Source: Epiperipatus broadwayi (taxonomy: Eukaryota > Onychophora > Udeonychophora > Euonychophora > Peripatidae). Taken from it: DNA of 64,000 nucleotides. Numbering within the stretch: position 1 is the stretch's first letter; the number at the start of each line of letters is the position of its first letter. The translations under genes were made by a program, and so were the position numbers. The notes below the pieces were generated by a model. That model did not search any database, had not been told where the DNA came from, and worked only from the letters and a program-made list of their open reading frames with translations. The stretch is from contig JAQFVV010013072.1 of the NCBI GenBank assembly GCA_028023455.1, positions 62,001-126,000 of the forward strand, in the 5' to 3' direction. Of the stretch, positions 1-14,000 are shown piece by piece.

Positions 1-1961
1 AGTTATATATGTATCACTATGACATATATGAAACAAAAAAATCATGGCATATGGTAGGACTTGATCACTATTGTATATCACTGTTTAAATAAGATAATGA
101 TTATAAGTCACCAGCAGTCAAAAATGATGAAACAGTCATCTAATATTAATGTGTTACATAAGAATAAAAATCAGATGTAACTCATAACTCGAATTAATGA
201 ATACAAGCTGTCCATTTTTTATGAAGAATAATAATTCAGTTACAAGACAAATTAGCTAAAACTGACATCTACATATTAGAATCTTACTTTTAGCTTGTCT
301 ATGCAGCAAGCTTGCCTTCTATTCATAGCTTTAAAATTTTACTGATTTAACATACATTTATTAACTAAATAAAGTGGAAATAACAATTTAACTAATACAA
401 AATTTTTAAATAGCATAGCAAAAGATTGTGATTACAAGCTAATTGCTTTTTTATAAAGTAATTTACTACCATTAGCACTGACTAAATTTTGGCATAATAT
501 TTAAATAGAACAAACTACAATCTCTTGCCATACCTGTTTATAAACAGATTAAGTAAATAACTGTTCATTAACATATTTCATTAAATTGGAGATAATAATT
601 AACTAAATATGAGTTTAAAGTTTATATTTATTCTTTTGGTTGTAATGGTTTATATTCAGTCTTTAGGTATTGGTAGAGATTATTCTTAAAACCATAGCAA
701 TTATTTCACATTCATTTTGGATGTGCAGATATCAGTTAAATCTAGGTTTGGTGGCTGCTTTTTCCTGCAGCCTTGGACATTAGCTTTTTTTCTTCTGTTG
801 TTAATGATTTTTTGATGTGACTCAGCAATGGGGTTTTGGCCTTCCCTCTTCCAGTTTGACAGAGTGAAGCAGTTATGGCTTCTATATTTTTGCATGGTAG
901 ACTTGCTGGAACTAGCAGATAAAAATTAATTAAAATGGAATAATACTGCTAGAATAATAATCACTGGCAAAATAAAGATATAATAATAATAATAAATGCA
1001 GAATGATAATTGCAGAATAATGATGGCAGCTGTTATATTAAAGATTTTAGAATTTTTAGATTTTAGATTCTCAAATGTAATTTCCATCCCTATTTGTATG
1101 ATTTGAAGCTATCTTATCAGTAAAATTCGGATTGATCTTTTGTCATTCGGGATCCTTTGACTTATTGGCTATAGGTAACACTATTAATTTTGCTGAAGTC
1201 TAAATTTATTTGTCCAATACTCTGTTTGCAAGCTCATATTTTTGAGCAGGAATAAACAGCCTTTTTAATTAAATTATTTTAATTATTTATCTCCTAAAAT
1301 TTAATCTAGTAATCTATTTACAAGCATTTTAATTACTTTTTTTATAATGTCATTTCCACTTTTTTTTTTTATTAAACAAAAACACCTTTTTTTTTCTTTT
1401 AAATTATTTTTAGCTAAATTATAATTATTATATTGTATACATTTATCTGTCCATTTATAATATATATATATAATTTTTATTTATAAATATTTATTAAAAC
1501 TATTATCCTTAAATTGTGTTCATAATTTTTAACATTTGAACATGAAGTATATATATATGTGTGTCTGCGCGTGTACAATATATATATATTGTAACTTTTG
1601 GCTTTGCCAAAAAAGCTGGTATTTAATTTATTGCAGATATTTAATAAAAAAATTATGAGGAAATTTTCATTAATTTAAACTATCTTTGTAAATCATATTT
1701 ATTAAGATTAAATAAAGATATGCAAATCTAAATAGTAAATTATTTAAAGTACTTCTGTCTTGAATAAATATTATTGTATTTTACTTTATTGTTTTGCTAA
1801 AGTACATTAAGCTTATAATTAAAATAGACTGTAATAATTTAAATTCAAAGCTGTAACTAATAATATTAGAAAAGTTCAGATTATTCTAATACAATTTAGT
1901 ATATCTAGTTTAGAGCCTGAATCAACCATAATACTAGTTCAATTTATTAAAAGTTAATGAG
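1..1961. other. AT-rich non-coding stretch
   Basis: I see no gene here. The open frames are short and of low complexity. There are short (TA)n runs near 1460 and 1575 and homopolymer T runs around 1360-1400. CpG is almost absent. Confidence 0.6.
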
Positions 1962-2504
1962 TAAATAAACATCACATGACCACCGCTTTTCATGCTTGTG
2001 TATAGCTGTTGTTAAAACAGGCAAAACTCACTATACGTATTGCCACACACAACAAGCTAGAGTTATCAATGGATGCTCGAAGGCTTGTGCATAAAATCCC
2101 CACCTAGTTCATCCAATATCCCTAAACTAGTTTCTGGCTTGTGGCCTTCATCAGTGAGGAACCTTGGATCTGAGAGCATTGCACCTAGATCTTAGGATCT
2201 AATGCAACCCTCCAGCATCCACCTTTTATCTCCATTTAACTACAAAACTATGAGTCTTAAACTGAAAACACCATAATGTTTTCAATCCAAGCCCATTAGC
2301 TTATATAGACATATGGATCTGAACTCAGTTCAGTATCCATACATTTTGGTGTCTTTGGTTCTTTAATAACCATAGCCACCACTATCCTATTAGGCAGAAT
2401 TGGTTTTAAGCCAATAAACATCACATGACCACCGCTTCTTATGCTTGTGTATAATTTGCTGTGTGTGGCAATATGTATAGTGAGTTTTACCTGTTTTAAG
2501 TTAA
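1962..2504 (-). repeat. Composite repeat with internal inverted and direct repeats; possible Penelope-like terminal region
   Basis: A 40-bp sequence beginning ataaacatcacatgaccacc occurs twice in the same orientation, at about 1965 and 2415. A second sequence of about 43 bp (gtgtgtggcaata, then gtatagtgagtttt) occurs on the minus strand at 2012-2055 and on the plus strand at 2458-2500, so the segment is bounded by an inverted repeat. Between them the minus strand has a 41-residue open stretch including TDEGHKPETS, at about 2180-2070. The nucleotide core CTGATGA-N13-GAAAC lies in the same place and resembles a hammerhead ribozyme core, which is known from PLE terminal repeats. No RT or GIY-YIG motif is present, so assignment to a PLE is inference. 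Confidence 0.45.
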
Positions 2505-3889
2505 TGATTAGTTGCCATAATTAGAATAAAATATTTTATATACAATTGTTCTTAATAATAATCAATAATTTGTTAAAATAGTATTATTAAAATTGAATTT
2601 AGAGTTTAAGCTAAATTAGTTGATTTCCAAAATAGGTAATTAGTTTATTGCTATTTAAAAGAAAGAGCTAAATTAATTAGTTTAAAAGATATGCAATAAT
2701 TTCTAAATGTGTGAGTCTGCATGCCTGCATTAGTAATTTTTATTTTTATTTATTTATGGGAATATTTTTTTTTATTTTGTAGTATTAGATGTTATTCTAG
2801 AGTATTTTTATTTAGTAAAAAAAAATATATTGGTGAATTTCTAAATTTATTCATTAATATAATTTTAAAAAATCATTATGTAATTTGTTTATTTTAACAA
2901 TATAATAATGTACTTAATTTGTATCGTGTAATTATTAACATTCCTAGACTATCATGTGTTTGTCTGATTGTCTAGTGAATATTTAAATTGTTAATATTTT
3001 TAGATTCAGACCATAGATACTAATTAACTTTTAATTTAAAGATGGAAAAATTAAGAGGAAATGAAGTTTCTTGTCAATCAAAATGATTTATATTAACAGG
3101 CTATAAAAGGTGCATATACACATGTTAGAAAGAAAATATTATTTTCCATTGTCCATCATCTTCATAAGAACTAATAGAAGTTTAAAAGTTTGATAATTAA
3201 AAGTAAAAGTAAAGTATAAATTTTTTTAAATACGTTTGTTTTTTTTTCTCTCCTAGTGAAATGAGTACATAAAAAACTATCATGTGCTGAGTTTTTTAGT
3301 TCTAGTCAATTGAAAATTTAAATTCACAATATTGAAGGAAAAAACTGAAAAGAAAACTGTTAACTAATTGTCTACTGGTGTAAAGCAGTATTCTCCAAAA
3401 CTAACACATTACAGAGATGAAGCTTAAGTTATTCTATTTCATTAAAGAACTATGACTTATTTATGTCCTACATTTATTACAAACTGTTCAAATTTCTTAT
3501 TTTAAAGCAAATTTACTGAAAGTTTACCTTAATGTTAACTATAACAGTTTTAATATTCTTTTATAACTTGTTAAGATAATAATAATTTGTCAGAAACTTT
3601 TAAAAACAATGTTTTACTATCTTTTGTCTTAGATAAGTGTATTTACAAAAACTAAATATTCAGGAAAAAAATCATTTGTTATGTACACTAATGATATTTT
3701 ATTATTGGTAATAATTTATTGATTATTTGTTGTCTTGGCTAAAAAAATACTTGATAAAGTAATTTGTTTTCACTTATGAATTAAATGTTTTTAATTTTGA
3801 AAAAATATTATTATAGAATTTATGTATTCTATGAAGTGCTAAATGATTTGCAGAAGCTTATTATTTTTTCCATGAAATGGCTATATTTA
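2505..3889. other. AT-rich non-coding stretch
   Basis: Nothing recognisable. There are poly-A and poly-T runs and no frame with coding character. Confidence 0.6.
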
Positions 3890-4195
3890 AATATTTATTT
3901 CAAATCTTTTTTAAATTTAGAGAAGGGAGTTATGACCAAACTGCATTGCTATATGAAAGTATTTTGATTAAACCACATTACATTTAAACATTTTGTTTAA
4001 AAACTTGCTAAATTATAAAAGAGGTAAATGTGAAAAACTACTATTAGATATTTTGCTTAGAAAGTCTACTTAACTTGAAAAAGAAATGCTTATGAACAAA
4101 TTGCTATATTAAAGAACCATGTTGAAACACCCTGCTTAAATTGGAAAATAAGAATACATGATCAATTGCTATATTAAAATATTTTACCTGCCTTA
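3890..4195. repeat. Degenerate tandem repeat, unit about 70-80 bp
   Basis: Diverged units share the elements attttgcttaaa, a gaaaa-agaa stretch, atgatcaaattgctatatta and aaag. Recognisable copies begin near 3895, 4010, 4065 and 4133. The small open frame at 3785-3967 runs into the first unit and shows no protein family signature, so I do not call it a gene. Copies are too diverged for a recent expansion. Confidence 0.4.
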
Positions 4196-4856
4196 AATAA
4201 AATGAAAAACCAGAGTAATGCTGTAAGATGCATTGAAATTGTCTTGTCATTTATATGTTTGACAATTTGCAAAATAATGACCATTTATTTATTAGCATTT
4301 TCTTTGTGTGTGCATGTGTGAAGTCTTTAGAAGAAAAAAATTGTCAATGTAAATGTATTTTTTGAATTATGTTGCCATAATGCAGAGAAAAATAGTTACT
4401 TGTTAAATTTATTTGCTACAAACCAGAAGCTGTGCAAAATTAAAAACACTAATATTAATATTTTGTATTTTTATAAAAAAAAAAGATTTTGGTAAAATTT
4501 TATGCTTAAGTTTAAGTCACACATCTATAAACTTATAATTATTATATGCTATTTCAAATATCATTTTTTTATATTTTACATGTTATGGTCAAGTATGCCC
4601 AGCAGAGTTTTCATTTATTAGTATTAATGATACTATATGATGATTTAGTATTAAGTTATTTTAAAAAGTATTGCTTTGTCCTTTATTATGAAAAGTATAT
4701 TTTATAATGAATGTTTGTATGTCTATGAAAAATGATGTATATTTCTTGTTTCTTTTAATTATATTTGACAACTATATTATTACTTTATAAGTTTTATGCA
4801 TCAATTTAGTATTAGGTTTATTTATATAATAAGATATTTATTTATATAGTGCTATA

Positions 4857-4944
4857 TTAATAAATTGTAATTGCAAATTAGCGATCAGGCTGTAAAGTGC
4901 ATGTGCATTAGCCTCATGGCTAATTTACAATTACAATTTATTAT
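4857..4944. repeat. Palindromic (hairpin) element, about 25-bp arms
   Basis: The left arm taataaattgtaattgcaaa(ttagc) and the right arm (gctaa)tttacaattacaattta are reverse complements with one or two mismatches. They enclose a loop of about 36 nt that itself contains aggct...agcct. It may be a remnant of a small foldback element. The surrounding sequence from 4200 to 6920 holds no gene that I can support. Confidence 0.6.
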
Positions 4945-6921
4945 GTTTATTGGAATAATTTAGATATTTTATTAGTAGATAGAGGATTATTATCTCCTCT
5001 ATTCTTGATATTTTCCTTGAGTGATATTTTCCTCATGTTTTATAGTTGTATTTGTGGTAGTTCATCTCCATTTATTATATATATCTAGAGACAAAATCTA
5101 CCATATTTCTTGCTCTCAGAAAGTAGGTGCCCATTTTGGATTCATGCCATCACTATGTTTATTGTTTTATTTAGCTTTTTCTCTTGGAAGTATCCTCTTT
5201 ATTTTGTATTGACCAGCATGTATGTTGTCATTGATATTTTAGTATATTTACCATTGATATGTTTGCTATTTTGAAGTGTATTATCCTTTCTTTGAAAGCT
5301 CTTTTAATTCTCTAAGTGTAGGTTGAGGCTTTTGATATATACATCTGTTTTGCTGTGCTTTAACAGCACTACATGAGCTAAAATCAATAATGACATTTTC
5401 AAAATTATAAATTTATATTCTTTAGCTATATGCATCATCATTATCAACCAGAAGCAAGTCATAGCTGGATTCATAAGATCTAAAGATCATTCAGGTTTAC
5501 TCATTGTTGAGACAATAGAATAGAGTGTATAAGTATATATATGTAACCTATGAAAACAATTTAAAGATTTAGTACAACTTCAGCAATTAAAGACCATAGA
5601 ATTGATAAGTAATGCATAAATTAGTGAAACTATAGATTATAAAATATAGAAATGTTTTAAAACATGTATTTTATGCAGGAAGATATAAAGCTTGTACCAT
5701 AGATTTGTTTATAATTTAGTAACGTTTTATCACTTTAAAGATACAAACTATTTAACTTGCAGGATAAAATTTCTTGTAATAATCTTTTATTTATCAAGTG
5801 TACTTGTTCACCTAAGACCATCATAGATTGTGAATATTTAATTTATCTATTCAATTTGTTAATTTTAATTAAATTAAAATTGTAAAAGTGTATTGCATTA
5901 TTGTAAACATTTTTAAAATTTTTGTAACAGACTTCTGTGGTGTTCATGTTTATAAAATTTATTTATTGTAAAATAAATGTTTTTTTTGTTAAGTCTTATG
6001 TAGTAACTCTATAATGTCTTGCTATTCACCAATCCATGTCCAGAAATCTAAGCATTGTGTAATTTATAATGCAAATATTTTTCATGTTATTTATTCAAAG
6101 TACAATTGCATAACTTGAAACATTAAACTATTTAATGATGATAATTTTGTACATATGAAGAATGCATTTGAAATAAAATATTATTCATTTATTTTATTGA
6201 TCACTGTAATTTAAAACTGCAATTTATTTAAAAAGGACTAGTTTTATAATCAATCATTGTCTATTTTCATTTAATAAAATTTATTTATATTGATGGTGAA
6301 TATTTTGAATGCCCATAAAATCCTTTTCCACTCTTGGTATTCAAATGCTATCCTTCAAAATGATTGTATTATTCCAAATTTATAGTTTGGTCATTTTTGT
6401 TTAAATTAAAATATTTTATTAAAACTGTTTATAATTATTATTAGAGAGTAGGTAGACATTAGCTTGTAGACTAAGTGTAAGTCTTCTCATGATTATCCAC
6501 TAGGATATCAATCATTTTATTAACAGCATGTCCATAAAGCAAAATATTGATAAAATTTAACATTAAAATATAATAGAATAACTCTGAAATCATAATACTA
6601 TAGTTTTATAAAATACGAACTTATATTTATTGTCAAAAAAAGAGCAAAATGGCATAAACAAATCAGTAAGATTTTGAAAACATAATTATTTTATAAAAAT
6701 GTGGATCTGATCATGACAATAAGATGATGAATAGGGAGTTGGAGATGTCAGAGTATATTGGAGAGGGAATAATGAAACAAATTTTATTATAAGTAGAGAA
6801 ATTATTGTGACCTTGCTACTGTGTAATGTGTGGTATAAATATTGAGCACTTTAAAAGTTTTACAAGAGTGAGTTGAGGTTTCTCCTCCTCTTAAAATTTT
6901 GTTTAGTTATACTTTATAAGG
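4945..6921. other. AT-rich non-coding stretch
   Basis: No gene or recognisable repeat. The segment around 5020-5210 is slightly less AT-biased and open on the plus strand, encoding a hydrophobic peptide with no family resemblance. Confidence 0.55.
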
Positions 6922-7072
<151 letters not shown>

Positions 7073-7795
7073 GCTCTTTTATTCATATTATAAATTGTAG
7101 TAGCAAAGAATCCTGAGCTTAGCCTGATTCACCACAATTCACATATTTCACCTTGATTCCTAATCCCATTCACAGTTCCCCTTCATATTTCCATAGTACA
7201 ATTTTGATATCTACAGGTACAATATATGTACACCTGAGTCTCTTTTTATGCAGTAGATAGGTTACACAGAAAACCTACATTTAAAAAATTGAACAAAAAT
7301 AGACTTAACTTACCTTGAAAATGTGGAATATGTTCCTTAATTTTCAAAAATTGCATAAAACCAAAGCAACAAGGTAAAATTACTTTAAAATTTACCTTAA
7401 AAAAATAAGGAAATAAAGTATAACTAATAAAAAAATTTAAATATTTGAAAAAAAATTGATACAAGATAAACTTTTTTACTTTTTTTATTAACTATTTAAT
7501 AATTTTATTCAAAACAATATGTTTTTATGAGTAATTTATTTTACATTTTTTCATACATTTTTAATTATTATTACTATTTGACAATATACAAATTCATTTG
7601 TGAACTGGTAAGAAATCAGATTTATCACAAGAGGAAATACAATTAGCACCAATTTCAGTCTTGCGCTGTGTTAATGGTTTTCTGTCAACAATGTAATCGG
7701 TAATTAAACTTTGAGACAATAATTTTACTAATTCTTTATGAAATTTGTGATATCCAGACTGCTATGTCTAGCTGTTAGAGAATGCTCTTCCATGA

Positions 7796-7798
<3 letters not shown>

Positions 7799-7851
<53 letters not shown>

Positions 7852-7875
7852 AATATATATATATATATATATATA
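7799..7875. repeat. (TA)n microsatellite with a palindromic interruption
   Basis: Two TA runs are separated by gtaca. The second run is bounded by tagtacaata at its left and tattgtact at its right, so the tract forms a perfect self-complementary unit. Confidence 0.95.
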
Positions 7876-10185
7876 TTGTACTGGGTTTGATCCACAGAAG
7901 ATCTTACTTACACTACAAATGTTTTGGCTGGTTACAAACTTCTTTATAATACATTTATAATCTTATCTAATTATAAATATTATGTGAATGAACCAGCATG
8001 TTTGAGCAAAATGGAAAATATTATTGATACCTTTAACTATCAACAATACCCAAGATCAGATCGAGCTATGCAACACATCACTCGATCACATTTCCAGATC
8101 ATGGCCCACCTTGGCTGCTAGATCCAGACCCCTACTATCCAAACACTTTATTTGTTTCAGAGTAAACCCTGGGTGCCAGCTAGTCTAAGACTAACATGTT
8201 TGGACAGTAGGCCCATAATCCAGTGCTCGAAAAATTCCTTAACTAGCTTAGTCTATTTTTAATCAATAACAAATTATTGTTTCATAATAGTGGTGAAAAG
8301 AATTGATAAAAGATTGGTAAAAAGAATTGACCCACAAAATAAAGCTCAAGTTTAAAGACAATTTATTAAAATTAACATTTATATTCTAACTTTAAATATT
8401 TTTATAAATCTTATTTACTAACATAATACTGGTATTTTATATATCATAATCATGCATAGTTTCAATTCACACACTAGCATAAATAATAAAGCATTAAATA
8501 ATATTTGATATTTAGAACACACAAATTAATAGTTCATTTTATGTGCTATAGAGTTCATATAATTCAACTCTGGAGGCTTGACGAATTTTTTTATGAATGC
8601 GATGGCTACTTTAGAATGAATATAAGAAAAATGTTTTACCTAGGATTTTGAACTTGGATACTTCTTGCTATTTGCTGCTTCTAATGAGATATCTCTAACC
8701 ACTTAGATTTGAGGTTTTCTTGTGGAGATTTGATGCTGATTAGTTGGTATTATTCCTGGAGACAATTAGATATTGATGGAGATTCTTCAAGCTGTTATGC
8801 AGACATTATTTTACGGGTGGCCTTGCTGTTTTACTGGACTTCAGGCTGAAGAAAGAACAGCCACATGTTTCCCATTGTTTTAACACTGCATTTTTGATTG
8901 ATTCATAATAAACTGCATGATCTAGATTATACTCTCTGAACTGAACTCAACTGTTATCTCTGATGCAATTAACTCGACTGAATGTCTGATCAAAATTTGG
9001 CTATTTATACATGATGCGTGTTTTCATTTTGATATCCTCTGGCAATATCTGTTGTCAAAATTCCTTTGATAATCCTTAATTACATGTTTTTGAAGATCAT
9101 TTAATTAGTAGTAGCCATGCAAACGTGTTGTTTTTTATTTTTAATTAGTAGCCACCGCTGTGTTTTTTAATGATAACTTTCATTTATTTTTAATATTTAA
9201 TACGCATATGTTTATTTATTATTTACAATCACACATATATATATTTTACTAACAAACATTCATGATTTACGCACACGTACATTTTATCTAACTCAACACT
9301 AGTTTTAAGATTACCTTTTTTTTTCTTTAACTTGAATGAAAGAGATTTATATTTTTAAACTCAAAACTTTTAGTTTGCATTTCTAAAGAAAACCCTTCAC
9401 CCCTTCTAATTGAAAACTAACTGCAATAAAAAAAGAACTTTTAACTTTTCCATATTATTTCTTTGAACGAAAGATTTATGTTTTACTAATTTTTTTTTTA
9501 GATAAACTTATTATGTACCAACTACGATCTTGGTACAATATATATATATATATAACATGCTTCCATGAGTGTGTTAATAATTACTAACAGTTAAATTTTT
9601 TTTAAACACATATATACCTGGAGGAACTTTTAAACGGAAAAAAGTTATGAGTAAAAATATTTAAAAACTTTTAAAGATACATTTTTTTAAATAGAAATTA
9701 AAAGTTCTTAAATATTTTTACTTGTAACTTTTTTGTCTGAAAGTTTCTTGATGTATATATGTGTATAAGAGAAAATGTAAACATACACATATATAACACA
9801 GACATACAACTATATAGCTCTCATTGGAATTAAAGAGCTTGTTCATAATTCATGTCATTAACAAGAAAATGATTTTTTAATTGATTAAAAAGTTGAAGAC
9901 TTTCTCAACACATTTATGCTATGAAATGAACAGGTTCCACTTCTGTTTCATTAACTTTTTTTAAATCTTCTACATTATCTAAATTTATTGCCAAACCTTT
10001 TTCCAACAGGTATTTGAAGTATGTAAAATTTGATGCATGTATATAAAATGGGGAAATCACAATATTTAAGTGAAATATGAACTTCTTTATCACATAAAAG
10101 AAAACTTCAAAAAAAAGATATTAAGAAAAAACATGAGTCACATAACTTCAAAATCATACTAAAAAATCTGCACAAAAAGAGACCC

Positions 10186-10188
<3 letters not shown>
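7876..10188. other. Unclassified, probably old repeat-derived sequence
   Basis: Segments 7876-8230 and 8540-9080 are visibly less AT-biased than their surroundings, which suggests old inserted repeats. I recognise no coding domain; the 65-residue open frame at 7924-8121 has no family signature. A 7-bp hairpin, gtaccaa...ttggtac, lies at about 9513-9534 just before a short (TA)n run. Confidence 0.35.

Positions 10189-10232
<44 letters not shown>
10189..10232. repeat. (TA)n microsatellite
   Basis: Uninterrupted TA dinucleotide run of about 44 bp. Confidence 0.95.
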
Positions 10233-10233
<1 letters not shown>

Positions 10234-11039
10234 CATATATTAATAAAAAAAATTTCGTATATATTGTAACCTAGTGTTATTGACACTTGGTTTATTTAGC
10301 ATCGTTTCCACAGGAAAACAATGCTATCTTTTTCTAGAAAATAAAAAAGTAAAATAGTAATAATATTAAGTGATTAATAAAATATGCTATTTACTCACTT
10401 TAACATGTTTTAAGCAAATAACTAAAAAAATTAGTAATTTGATGTCATTTTGAAAAAGAGCATGAATAATTTAATTAAAAATATTAACCATAAGAGCAAT
10501 TTAATATAGTATAAAAGCATATATTATAAACAGTAATTGATTTTAGATGGGTAGAGGGGGAGGATAGATGAGTATCTTATCATAACACAATAGCTTCTGG
10601 TAATTTTTAAATTATTTAGATAATAATGTATACAGAAATATACACCACTAATAAACATTGTTAATTAAATGTATTTATTATTTTACATTATTTGTCAAAT
10701 TACTCTGTAATCCATTTAAATCATACAGAAATATATAACTGTAATAAGTTTTTTTTTTCCCTTTCTTTTGTTTATGTATAATTAAATGATTTTTTCTCTG
10801 TAAGAGGTCGCTAAAACAAGACCGCCAAAAATTGAAGAAAGTTTAGTCTGACATTAGTTTTACAAGAAGGAAGCAGTACTGAAATTCGGTAACAAATTTT
10901 TTATATTTTTTATTGCAGAAATAAATATAAGTCCAATAAATGTTTAACAATATCATGTGTGGCTAATCCTATTTGATAAGATATTCTGTTGTCTGTGACC
11001 ATCTACCTATTTTAAAGCTTTTTATACTCAAAAATATAC

Positions 11040-14000
11040 TATCGTATGCTAAAGTTCAAAATGACCGTATTAACTACAGTAATCACGGAAAGCGTCATTA
11101 TATTTAATTTAAGTAATATAAATAATTTCCAGGAAATAAATAATTATTTGTTAACTTTACCTTATTTAATAATCTTTTCATGGTATAAAAGAAAATTTAT
11201 AATTTAAAAGACATATTATAAAAACCAAGGAAAGTTAACTATAAAATTTCGCGCTCTTTCTAACAGACATTGTCTGCGTTTGAAAATAATGTAAGCTCCC
11301 CACGTTAAAATATATTTTATTCACTGAAAATTATCTAAAAATAATATTAATGATCAAGGATATTTACTTATGCACCTGTATATTTTTTAAAAAGAAAATA
11401 TAAATTTTCTCAAGGCAAATATTGAAAAATTTGTATGTGTGCATTTTACGGAGAATTCCTTATGAAAGACAAATTATAATTCCTATAGTAGGAATAAAAA
11501 CTACAAATATTAGTGACTTAATTATAACCCTAATATAAAATGTTATATTATACATCAACTGGAGTCATTAAAACTTTATATCTACGTAAGTCAGCTGCAG
11601 TCCTTATAATAATAATATTTTGGAAAAGTCGCGCATTAGTTTTATTCTTAAGCCAGCTAGCTATATAAAAATGATACGTATCGCCAATATTAAAAAGAAA
11701 AGAATTGTATATGTAATCGTCAATCGTCAAATATTCGTCATGTTAAAATATGTATTGTTTTTCTTGGATCCCAAATTATATAAGTTAATTCAAGGAAGAG
11801 TTAACACCCAACGCCGCTATGTTTTCTTTGCTTGATTTATTAAATGCACCAGAATGGAGGCAACTTTTATAGAAATGAAATAATAAAATGTGTTTCTTAT
11901 TTTAAATTTTGCTTCGTGAACTACAAATGGATCAAGTTCTTCATCTAGATAAATTGCCCAACGGAAAAACATTTTTCTAGTGAAATAATAAGCACTTGTT
12001 AAGTAATGATTTTTTTTTAATTTGTAAAATTATGTGTATTTTTTTTTATCAACAGGTTAAAGGCTGTATAGTCAAGTAGTATTTAAATGACCTTGTAATC
12101 ATAAAGGTATGTTTTCCTGTAATTATTCTAGGTTAAATTTATATTTGACATGGAAATATTTTTTTTTATAAAATGTGTTTACTTATGATATGCAATTATG
12201 GGTATAAATTTATATGTTAAATGCGTAAAAGTAGAAAAATTCAGATACTTAATAGGTAAAATATCTAGTTAAAATTATCAGAAGTAATTAAAGAGAAGTG
12301 CTATACAGGATATTACTTATTTAAAGTTTGAAACAAATTTATACTATGTTAATTGCGGAATTTATTCCCAATTATTTTTTTTATTATTAACGCATTCACT
12401 TAATTTAGTTCAAAATACTATATTACCAATTACTTGTTGAATGTTTCTTTGGCAAAGGTGAAAATTATTATGTTTATTTTGTGTTATCCATTGAGTTCAG
12501 ACGTTGATCTAAGTATACCCCGGAATATAAATTTTGTGTAGTTAGTGTATTTGCTTGTCTTGCCCCGATGTAGAATCAGTATATGCTTAAGATTCGCATT
12601 AGTAATAATTGTAATGTATCTATTTTGTGGGATGGAAATTGATCTCCCCAAAAGCTTTATTTTCCATGAGGGGAATAGATAAATCTAATATTCGGGTATA
12701 TTTATAACCCAAGCGATCGCTTCCCAGAGTTAGGACGATCAGCAATTTATACCGTATTTAGTGTATTTCGTTCGTTAAAATCCCATGAGAGGATTAGAAT
12801 TGGTGTGTGTTCCTATTATGCCCAAGAAAGAGGCAAGGACCCACCAAACTATTTTAAGGTAGTCGTTAACTCTACATATTTACGGTATTATTCCATATTC
12901 CTCATGAGAAAATAGAGATAATTCCACCACGGAAGGTGTAGAATATTGTGTTTTGTTTAGAAAGTTATGGCAAGATAACGGGTATACTGGAAGTTAATTC
13001 CTTACGGTCCATTTAGTAAAAATAGCATGCTAGTATATATGATCAATCTCTGGATTGTGCAATGAAATAGTGCGGGTAATCTACACGTAAGTCAATGGAG
13101 AGAGTAAATTTAAAATTGCGTGATTTATAAATTTTTATTTGCCAATGGAAGGTTCAAATACTAGGTTTAATTCGAGTTAATTATTAAGTAGCACTCACAA
13201 TATAACTTATACTGAGAAAAACAGTGTGTATAACAACTTCAGTTGTTATTAAGGTAAACATTAAAATAATAAGTGTAACTTCTGATAAATAACCCATAAA
13301 TTATAGTAAGTTATCTAAATAAAAACTATCATTTAGTTAAAGATATGATAATAAAAATTGTTTGTACGCATTGCCTAGAATCAGATTATTTTTATTTTAA
13401 AACAAATAGTTAGTTAATAAAGTTAAGCAGCCGTTCATATAAGATACACTAAACGGATAAGTTAATGTATCGATAATAATATTTATTTTGTGATATTCAA
13501 TTGGCATAAATGTAAAAAGAAGATGCAGAAGTGGTTCGAATCCAAGTATAAAAGCATAGACAAATTACTATTAGTTATATTTTGTTTTATCCATATGGGA
13601 TCGAATAAATTGTATATGTTTGTTTATTATGTTAATCATAAAGGATAGTTTTGTTAAACTGTAATAATAAATTAGAATATTGTTAAAATTTAATAATAAA
13701 TTATAGTCTTGTTACAAGCTGTTTTGAGTCATGTTTTCTTGTGTGCTAAATAAAAGTGTATCTGCATAATACTTGCAATACTTTCTTGAGTCCAAAATCA
13801 TTTATGAAATCTCAATTTCAATACACCGGATAGACAATTGTAAGCAGATCAGAATATTTCATTATATTTTTAATTTAATAAGAATTATTTGTGGAATTGA
13901 AACTTCAGACCAGAACATTTTATTCTATGTGTGTGTAAAATCACTTTATTCCCAAACTAGTATGTTTTGGTTGCACATTGTTCCATACACATTTAAGTGA

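Noticed and set aside
7924-8121. 65-codon open frame of ordinary composition
   Set aside because: No recognisable family, and it probably lies in an old repeat; not enough evidence for a gene.
11548-11835. Overlapping open frames on both strands in the CpG-richer region
   Set aside because: Short, with no motif, and each is explained by the other; no splice or initiation context that I can support.
13533-13543. Perfect B-box-like GGTTCGAATCC
   Set aside because: There is no A box at the right distance and only about three base pairs of T stem, so I do not call a tRNA or SINE.
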